From the NCBI GenBank assembly GCA_940671915.1, contig CALNVZ010003433.1:21353070-21417069 (forward strand): a stretch of 64,000 bases of DNA, read 5' to 3'. The notes under the pieces were generated by a model. The model did not search any database, was not told the origin of the DNA, and saw only the letters and a program-made list of their open reading frames with translations. The stretch comes from Paracentrotus lividus. Its lineage: Eukaryota; Echinodermata; Echinoidea; Camarodonta; Echinidae. Of the stretch, positions 56,181 to 64,000 are shown piece after piece; the first letter of the stretch is position 1, and each line of letters starts with the position of its first letter. The translations under genes and the position numbers were made by a program.

Positions 56181-56740
56181 ATTATATATGATATATTAAT
56201 ATTAGATATTAGACTGCGTATTAATAAAGTATTAATTCTCGAAAGAAATTCCGATTATTCATTTCTCATTGCTGCTATCTCTCCAACCCTATATACTATT
56301 TCACTTCAATATTCAACTAGAGATAATATATTTTGCACTCATTAACTACACCTCACATCACAGTGATTTTTCTTTTTTCCTCTGGTATATGAAGACGTTT
56401 CAATTATGTATGATAATTTGTGTTTGATATTTGGTCTCCTCATCAGAGTCCTAGGCCATCTTTGTGTTAAATGCCTCATTTGTTATTGTTATATTGTTAT
56501 TTTGTTCATGTTATCTGAATATTTATATCTTAATCTTAAATGCTTGAATTACAATAGGAGAATGATAAAATAATAATGATGATGATAATGGATAATAATA
56601 ATAATAATAATAATGATAATAATAATAGTAATAATAAACAAACTAAATAAATAATAGGGTTAATGATAAATAATTATAATGATAATATTAATAATCATAT
56701 ATAATATAAATAATATATTATATATATATATTAATTAGCC
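56140..56740. repeat. TA and AAT/GAT microsatellites
   Basis: (TA)n at 56148-56180, AAT/GAT runs at 56570-56690 and TATATA at 56700-56730. Confidence 0.85.
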
Positions 56741-58629
56741 TTTCATAGATTCGAATTTGATCAATAAACAGCGATTCTATTCAAATAAAACGTATTACTC
56801 AATTTAACTCCAGCTGACAAGTAGCTAAATATCCGAGGCGCCTTCTCTCCCACACGTGTTATAAACTCTTTACAATCATCGGATGAAATTCCACAATTGC
56901 CTTTATGTTAGTATTTTCAGCGCATAGTTGGTCAGAAGAGCTTGCTATTTCTTCTGGTTGGCGCAAAAATCAGGGATTTTATCAATACTTGTTGATGTAG
57001 CACATTTTTGGGCATATATTCACTCCTCGATAAAGGACTATCTTTCTATTTCTTATCCCCCCCTCCCTCCATTTCGTCACATAGTTAAATACAGCGCGTC
57101 TAAGAATATGTCCTCTCATGGGCGCTAGAATAACTTCTATATAAAGAATTATTGCCAAATATTCATAATGCATATTTTGAAGCGCCACATAATTCTGCGA
57201 TTCCTATGAAAACTTCAATGTTTCAGATTGAATGGTTTTGAATACACAGGCTCCTTTTGGTGAAGTAGTCTTTTTTGGCCCATTCCAAGTTTAAATTGAA
57301 AAGGAATACATTATGAAATGCATAGTTATACTGTGCTTCACTTTTTTTTTAAAGTTTAAACACTGTTGAATGTTCCTTGCTTTTTGTTTCCAAGGAGCAT
57401 AGTCATATCTTATTGGATGAGAATCCTGACTAGTTCGATCCATGAGTCGTAGTCGTGGAGATGTTCTCTGGTCTCGCGGAAGTGTGTGGAATTAAAAAGT
57501 CTAAAAAATATTTTTTCCACTCGTGCTGCAGTTCACCTGACATGCGATACTTTTTATTGTTATATATCTAGTGAAAACACAAATCGTCACAGTGGGTTCG
57601 CGACTCCAGTCTCTGAGTCAGAGAGTCGCGTGATGTCTTCTGGGTTCACAGGAAGTCCGCCCCATAAAAATCAATTAAAAGTGCTTTGGAAAAAACCAGA
57701 CATGTTTAATTTTCCCATTATTATTCATGAATGTCATGTGACATCTTTAGTCACAAGAAGATGTACAAATGTCACGGCCATGAGATGGTGACGTCGCCAT
57801 GACTTGTTGCCACTGGAAATGTTTTAAATCAAAGATGACTAGAATTTTGGTCCATTCGCAGAGAATTCAGCATGTCGCAGAGACATTTTTAGATGAAAAC
57901 TACTTAAGATTTCAGGGTTTTCAGTGTTTCATGTTGTGTTTGCCTTTTACATGCATAAAATCTGCACATTGAGATGGTCCATGCATTGTGTTACATAATA
58001 GACCTCTGTTCAAAACAACCCAATGAAGCGAGACTATGAAATCCCACACAAGTTCACAAAATTGTATGGGGTTATAAAATAGAATACAATTGGCAATAGT
58101 TTTATATTTTAGAGTTATTTAGCGCTCAAATGTCAGAGGATTATATATATGTATAGCGGTATATATAATTATTTTTTTTTTTTTTGGGGGGGGGACGCGA
58201 CTGTATACGCATTTGTATGTGAATGTTGTCCAAGGAATGATTTCGTGCCTCTTTTATTTGTATTTAAACAAAAATAGATTTTGTTAAAGAGCCCGTCGCC
58301 TTTCAGGGATTTGTTTATTGCTCAGTTAATAGGTCATATAATACTTGGAAGTGTATTTTTTACCTTAATGACTTTGTTAGATCATTGCTCTAACTGTCAT
58401 GACAGAGTTAATTTTCTGACAGAATGACCATAGAACCTCAATGTAACGCTCCACTGTCGGTCGTGACGGAATAACCTGATAAGAGCTGGTTAGTCATACA
58501 TATAGATGGTATTTCACCCTTGGTTTTTGGGGAGGTTTGGTTGTTATTTTGTCGAAGCCTCTGTTATCTTTTGAAAAGAATGTATAACTCGCATCGGAAC
58601 CCATATAATAGGCCTATATATATAAATTT
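56741..58629. other. Gene-free stretch
   Basis: No gene or element boundary recognised. A 101-residue plus frame (57486-57791) shows no known motif. A T/G run lies at 58170-58192. Confidence 0.45.
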
Positions 58630-58880
58630 TAATTATATATAATAGTGAAAACGGGCCCCTTGAATAACGTGCTATGGAGTGAACCATCTTTTATATAATA
58701 GATAGGCGAAATGAAGAGACAGATTGACTCGAAACGTAAGCTCTCAAAATCCTTATTCTTTCGGCCGACGGTGAGGCTACAAATAAGACGAAACAAATTT
58801 TGACATAACATGAAGTGGTTGACAGGCAAAATCTGTTATAATGAACAAAATTAACAGATATTTGTTTATAATCGTCAAGA
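58630..58880 (-). repeat. Inverted diverged copy of the 20971-21265 repeat
   Basis: AGTGAAAACGGGCCCCTTGA, TGGAGTGAACCATCTTTTAT and ATAGGCGAAATGAAG match, inverted, TCAAGGGGCCCGTTTTCACT, ATAAAAGATGGTTCACTGCA and TTCATTTCGCCTATA near 21200-21265. AACAAATTTTGACATAACATG and GTTGACAGGCAAAATCTGTT match the rest (about 21050-21120). Confidence 0.75.
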
Positions 58881-58939
58881 TTAAATGATAAGGTAATATA
58901 ATATATAATATGTGATACAATCACTGAAAAAAACTAAAT

Positions 58940-58999
58940 ATGGAGAGGGTGAGAGAGAGAGAGGGAAGAGAGAAAGAGGAGAGGCGGGGAGGGTGAGAG

Positions 59000-59035
<36 letters not shown>

Positions 59036-59045
59036 AAAGAAAAGA
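58940..59045. repeat. (GA)n microsatellite
   Basis: GAGAGA runs broken by GGGAAG and GGCGGGGAGGG. The serine/leucine-rich minus frames are artefacts. Confidence 0.9.
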
Positions 59046-60184
59046 AAAGTGGCAAGAGTAACAATGAGAGGGAAAGATCGGATACGAGCCAGGTATGTAC
59101 AGTAAGCATATATATATATATATATCCAAAGTGTGAAGTGGTAGCAGAAACAGAAAGGTACGCCTATATATATTATATAGGCCTATATATATTTTCATTT
59201 ATTTCGTTTAAACAGATTATCGTTGAAATTCCTTGGTATCATCTTTTATTTATTATTATTTATTTATTCAATATAATTTAAACAGGATAATTTAACAATG
59301 TAAAAGAGCTGTTTTACACTTGGTCACTGGTAATAAATGATACATAATACATACACATTTGTTAATAGTATAAAACAACTAATAAAAATTAAATGTTTTA
59401 AAGGAGTCATTAGGTATATCAACAATGCAATTACTAATTATTACAAAATATTTACATCATTGCCTTATTACATTGTAGATCCGCATATATTATAGTCAAT
59501 AAGTTGACGAGAGAAAAATTAAATAATCGTCTTACCGCTTGTACTTTGTAAAAAAATACTGAAAACAGAAAGTGATAGATGGATTTGGAGTAAAATATAC
59601 ATTTCACTCCTTGTCTTTCTCCAAATTTCTTTAAAATCATGTATTGTAGTAGTCCAGAACCGCAGATTAGGAAACTGTGTCAATTACCATATATCAAGAA
59701 AAACATTCTTTTGAAAAATATGAGGGATAAGTTGCATCATATTTCTACATCTGAACGGCAGATCCAGTTCAAGTTACAAAGAAGCTGGTAACACAATATT
59801 TTCCTCTTCGCGGCTTAGATCCAACAGTGTAGATCTATAAACACACTTTTTTTTAAGCGAGGGGTGGGGGTGATAATAGATCATTAGGCGAAACCTTTCC
59901 AAAAATTATAGATCAACCCTCCTCCACTAATTGGCGCAGTGACATGTACGGCGCGTGGCAAACGACGGTAACGCTGGGTGAGCGTTACTATTACTATCGT
60001 CAAGCGCACTTAGCCATGTGCATTGGTTTGCGTATTTTAAATTGTGTTTGCATGTTCGCCTCTGTGTGGGTTGTCGCATTTTCACAAATTTCATTGCGCT
60101 TGGTCGTGCGTTGTGTACATTTGACTGCCGTATTAGATCAGAATCACTCTCACTCGTGAGGTCTCCATTGTTTGTATTGGTTTG
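59046..60184. other. Gene-free stretch
   Basis: TA-rich runs at 59108-59124 and 59165-59192. The plus frame at 59944-60159 has no recognisable motif. Confidence 0.4.
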
Positions 60185-60475
60185 AAGAATCGAGGAGAAT
60201 ATAGTAGATCCAAGGTGTAGATAGCAGAGGTTGCACAGACTATGGGAATGTGCGGAAAAAGATGATTACCCTTATAGGTCCTGTTGTAGTGATAACATCC
60301 TGTTAACTTCAAAGATGGAATCCAACAATCTTACGACATAGGCGACCGAAATATGTAGGACGGATACGAAAAGCACAGCATACTACGGAAACGAAAAGCA
60401 CAGACATAATACAGAAACGAATTGCACAGGACATACTAAACGGACACAGGAACTTAATATCAGTATGGGCTATAG
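60185..60475 (+). pseudogene. Orphan signal-anchor segment, copy 2
   Basis: Diverged paralog of 51585-51862: shared GGTTGC(AGAAGTTA)CACAGACTATGG, CTGT(T)GTAGTGATAA, AGATGG(C/A)ATCCAACAATCTTAC and the AACGAAAAGCACAG minisatellite. The ATG at 60241 is kept, but the frame closes after seven codons. This is the more decayed copy. Confidence 0.45.
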
Positions 60476-61896
60476 ATTTTGTGATCTTGAAAATTAAGAG
60501 ATAATACTTACAATTTGCATCTTTGTTTAGGAGACTTATATTTGTTAATATATTTTTTAATATTATCAACTAAGATATCCATTCAACAAAAGGTGGTAGT
60601 CCACTGGACCCTGAAATACAATACGAATTTTAAAACAATGTGAGTGAATGGCTATAAATATTGAACAGGTACATATTACATAGTAGCTCGGTCACGAAGT
60701 CACTAAGGAACGGTTCGGACGCCGTGCGAACGAATTTCCAGACCATTTCGTAAGAACTTCGTAGAACTTCCTAAGTAGGCAGTAGAACCATATGAGTATT
60801 AGGACGTCGTAAGTTTGAGGTTGGTACGATGACCTTGTTCAAGATATTTGTCAACTTCGTAGAAACCCTCATATATGTATGCAAGAACCTCGCAGATCTT
60901 TCGTACATGTGATCTGGTTTAATGGGCAGTTCTTGAAGCATCAGTTCTGAGTTGATAGTAGAACGCCTTTAGAAGAGTAACAACCAAACGTGGTATAGCG
61001 AACCGTGGTGACGGTGACCGACGAGGAGGAGTGTAAGGCGCAGATTTCTGTATATAATCAACATGTGAATATTATTAAAATGGTGGCAATTGGTATTTTT
61101 AAATAACGTGTATATAGGAAGGGAGAAGTCCAGGCTGGTATTGTTTGAATATTTCCATAAAGCAGAGAAATAGAAGATTTTCTTATGATTTTGTTCATCT
61201 ATTTGGTATGTAATTTTTGAGATATGAAAGGCGAAGAAGAAGGTTTAGCAAATTTCGATTTTCTTGTCGTTCAAATATTTAACAATAATTTTTGTTTTAC
61301 AAAAGCAAATTTATAGCGAAAGTCAAGTGTATCATAAGAAAAATCGTTTGGCTTTAATTTGATACCACTACACATAACGATTGCAGAAATTCCATCTTCA
61401 AATCCATCCCCCACCCGCCCTGTCCATTTTTTAAAATATACAATATGTATATACCATGTATAACAGACTGTATAACAATTCATTATTTCATACATCTCTT
61501 ATAAGAAGACAATCATCACTACCTAACATTAAATCGCAAATTTAGAAATTACATCACTGACATAATTATGCGAGGATCGATGCCTACGTGAAGTCACAAA
61601 TCCTAGAAACTTTGAAATTTATATTTAGTTTTACTGGTTTAATCGATTTCACCAAATTCAGTTATTTCGTTTCTCTCTGTCATTTGCTTTCTAAAATGAA
61701 GTTGATGCCCAGTGGACTTTCCCTTTACTTAGCACTTTGACAGAATATGATCAATCGCTGAAATTCGCGTGATATTTTAAATCAATCAATGGCCGAATTC
61801 ACGTGTTCTGAACCGATCGGTTGTGATTTAATAGTAATTCTTATCTGCGCGTACATTGAAAAGTCAATTGTTCCGATTTTTGTCATTGTTTGCACT
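60476..61896. other. Gene-free stretch
   Basis: No gene recognised. CTTCGTA(A/G)AACTTC-type phrases recur at 60745-60860 without forming a clear repeat unit. Confidence 0.4.
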
Positions 61897-62428
61897 TAGA
61901 TATTAGAAGCAGGACTTGCTCTCCACTTTGCATATAGGGCCAGCGTTTTACTAAAAAATGGTCGAGACATAGTCCGCAACGGATTCAACATTCGAATTAT
62001 TAGAACAACAGAATCAATCAAACAACGGATTTTCAAGCGAAATAATTTAGTTGTTTTGACAGATCCGCATTCATATGACTTCAAGTACGCGAAAATAGTC
62101 ATAAAACTATCGGTCGTGTTGCAAGAAACCCGTTGAATCGGCGCATTATTCTATATTACATTCCTGGTCAGAGTATTTTTTCATTTTATTTATCCTAAAA
62201 GACATAAAGAGAGATTGTCCCTTCCACTCCTGCAAACAGGAGATGACCAGACCCGTCATTCTGAACAAATGGGGAGACATAACCGCAGAGATGCCAACAC
62301 TTCGAATAATTAGAACAGCAGAATTGAATACAAACACGGAAATTATTGTTCACAAGAGAAAGAAATGTATTGTTTTTGATGATTCAATATTGATGACAGC
62401 AAAGAAATGTTATCATGCTTTTTCATGA
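61897..62428 (+). repeat. Diverged tandem duplication with open frames
   Basis: Two segments about 305 bp apart share CGAATTATTAGAACAACAGA / CGAATAATTAGAACAGCAGA and flanking similarity. On the plus strand each encodes a related peptide: ASVLLKNGRDIVRNGFNIRI-IRTTE (about 61930-62136, after a good acceptor TTTGCACTTAG at 61889-61899) and RPVILNKWGDITAEMPTLRI-IRTAE (to 62428). The two frames are offset by one base near 62130. The minus strand is also open over both units. No family is recognised; it may be two exons or a duplicated repeat. Confidence 0.4.
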
Positions 62429-62599
62429 GAAGTCATTTGTTAAACTGTTTTAACTCTTCTTCTTCTCCGGTTGAAGTCTGCTCAATGCTGAAGAAAACGC
62501 CTATCGATATGTGTGTGAGTGGAGCCTTACTTTTTGTGCCTTCGGTGCAGGGCATATATATACACGTGAAATAAAAAACAGTCATGCTGAATTACAGGG

Positions 62600-64000
62600 C
62601 CTGCATCCCGCCTCAAGAAGGCCCTGAAGGCATCAAGGGAGGGAGATTGTGCTGGTCCTGTGGGAGTTCCTTGCGGAAGTTCTTGGGAAGAAGGACGAGG
62701 CATAGGCTTGAGTCTTGCAGTTCACTGTCCTGAAGCGGATCCATGTCCTCTTGTAGTAGATGAACAATTCCTGAAGGAAGGATGCCAGGCAATGTCGACC
62801 AGGTTAAATCGTATGCGGAACAGCATGGCGAGACGGCTGTTACGGCGTCTGATGAGCAATGACGCCACTTCAGAATATTGAGCATGGCTGTCACACTGGA
62901 GGTCTGAGTATAGTCACCAGTGACGTAGCGGGCACACCTTCGTTGGACCATTTCAATCTGTCGACTTCCTCTGAGTGTGTGATCCCATGTTGTTGCAGCA
63001 TATTCCACCACTGGTCGGACATATGGAGTTGTGGCCTGCTTTATCCGGCGACTGCAGTGCCTGAAATTGAACGCAAGAAGGCAGTGACAGAGTTTGCCTT
63101 CTGACGGTTGTATCAACATGAGTATTGAAGTTGAGCTTCTGGTCGATGTGGACACCAAGATACTAGAGCAATTCACTAATTGTAGGGTGTGGCCATGAAT
63201 GTTATAAAGGCAAGAATCTGCTTCCTCTTGTTGGGACTTCGCAAAGTCTGGCACTTGGAAGGGTGAAATTCCATCCGCCACTTTCCTCTCCCATTCCTGC
63301 AGCTGTCAAGGTGCTTCCTGAAGGTATGTGCAGTCATCGGCTGAATCTGATGCGCCATGTATAACATAATCATCATGCGAAGAGACGAGTTGTAGAGTGT
63401 TTTACATTGTCCGGCAGTCGTTGATATAAATCAGGACAACAGCGGGCCAAAGCGTGCCTCTTGGGGCACTCCAGATGTAATCCTCGTCTAATGACTGAAC
63501 TGTCCCTCCAGTATGACTTGTTGAGTACGGCCGCTCCAGAAAAAGCTTTCAATCCTGTGAGGTAAGTCCACACGAATGCCATAGTGGTTAGCTTCAGCAA
63601 AAGTCGTCGATGGGAACTTTATCAAATGCTTTGGCGAAATCCAGGAGGATGCAGTCGATCTGCTCCTTGTGTTCTAGCCCTTTTGCAAGTCGTTGATGGC
63701 AAGGATGAGTTGTGTGTCGCAAGATCTTTGCTTCCTGAGCCATGCTGTGAGTCTGACAAGATGCTATGGTTGATAAGGTGAGTATGACAGCACAATGCAC
63801 AGTGTTCGCACAGTTTTGACAGAATTGCTGTCAGTGATATCGCTGTAGTTTCCCTGAGACGACTTGACCCTTTCTTGTGTATAGGTACAACAAAGGCTTT
63901 CTTCCAGAGGGAGGAAGGATTCCTTGAGAAAGGGAGGCCTGGAAAAGTAGGTGATGGCAGGCGAAATCTGATCAGCTGTCTCTTGAGAGTCTAGCAATAT
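62600..64000 (-). pseudogene. Decayed non-LTR retrotransposon reverse transcriptase, runs off the window
   Basis: Read from the right edge leftward, successive minus-strand frames encode a LINE reverse transcriptase in order. They are the fingers start (DQISPAITYFS... near 63960), the palm motif A block (LDFAKAFDKVP near 63620), the region before the catalytic FADD (LPDNVKHSTTRLFA near 63380, then frameshifted), a QIQPMTAHTFRKHLDS...KWRMEFHPSKCQTL block (63200-63350), and a thumb block VRPVVEYAATTWDH...QIEMVQRRCARYVTGDYTQT (62850-63000). At least four frameshifts separate them. This is the jockey/CR1-type order. The endonuclease region would lie beyond the right edge. Confidence 0.88.

Noticed and set aside
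58881..59198. Leucine/serine-rich possible membrane protein
   Set aside because: Translation of the (GA)n microsatellite.
59944..60159. 71-residue plus frame with a hydrophobic C-terminal half
   Set aside because: No homology or splice context; the hydrophobic stretch is of a kind that occurs by chance in T-rich sequence.

Overview
The window looks like nuclear DNA of a marine invertebrate deuterostome, most probably an echinoderm such as a sea urchin. The evidence is short exons with GT-AG introns, AT-rich spacers, very dense small inverted-repeat transposons, (AAT)n-tailed retroposons, and recurring short motifs (AGATCTAGATCT, GCGAGCGCGAAGCGCGAGC, AGGCCTA). There is no bacterial-style operon. 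Species cannot be fixed from the sequence alone. Most open frames in this window are chance or repeat-derived.

The recognisable genes are two tandem plus-strand copies of an alpha-1,6-fucosyltransferase (FUT8, family GT23)-like gene. This is a type II Golgi enzyme that adds core fucose to N-glycans. Copy A (15475-23371) has all nine homologous exons. Its signal-anchor exon is one base out of frame, and the start of its last exon (the VCRxAYE region) is broken, while its SH3 frame is still open. Copy B (30733-49471) has sound exons 1, 2, 3, 7, 8 and 9. Exons 4-6 are absent, and exon 3 joins exon 7 exactly in frame, predicting 387 residues. A second signal-anchor exon (42824-43013) inside B's 13-kb intron has the right phase to splice straight to exon 3. 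Two further orphan anchor-type segments (51637 and 60241) suggest a larger decayed cluster.

The rest is a layered repeat landscape. From 1 to 9.5 kb: an inverted pair of 0.45-kb repeat arms and a frameshifted zinc-knuckle mobile-element ORF. From 10.7 to 14.4 kb: TA-flanked inverted-repeat elements, one split by a nested 1.8-kb element whose empty site survives at 19.5 kb. From 15 to 23 kb: copy A, with elements in introns 6 and 8. From 23 to 30 kb: a LINE tail, a GCGAGCGC motif field, and foldback elements, one with tRNA-like promoter boxes in both arms. From 30 to 49.5 kb: copy B, carrying large foldbacks, a 2.8-kb TA-flanked element, LINE remnants and a tRNA-derived SINE. From 50 to 61 kb: small transposons, a 2.8-kb foldback, a 207-bp tandem repeat and microsatellites. 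From 61.9 to 62.4 kb: an unexplained diverged duplication. From 62.6 kb to the end: a decayed non-LTR retrotransposon reverse transcriptase on the minus strand.

Taken together, the window shows a glycosyltransferase family duplicating and decaying under heavy transposon load. Whether copy B makes a truncated protein, or the two copies are spliced together, is the main open biological question.
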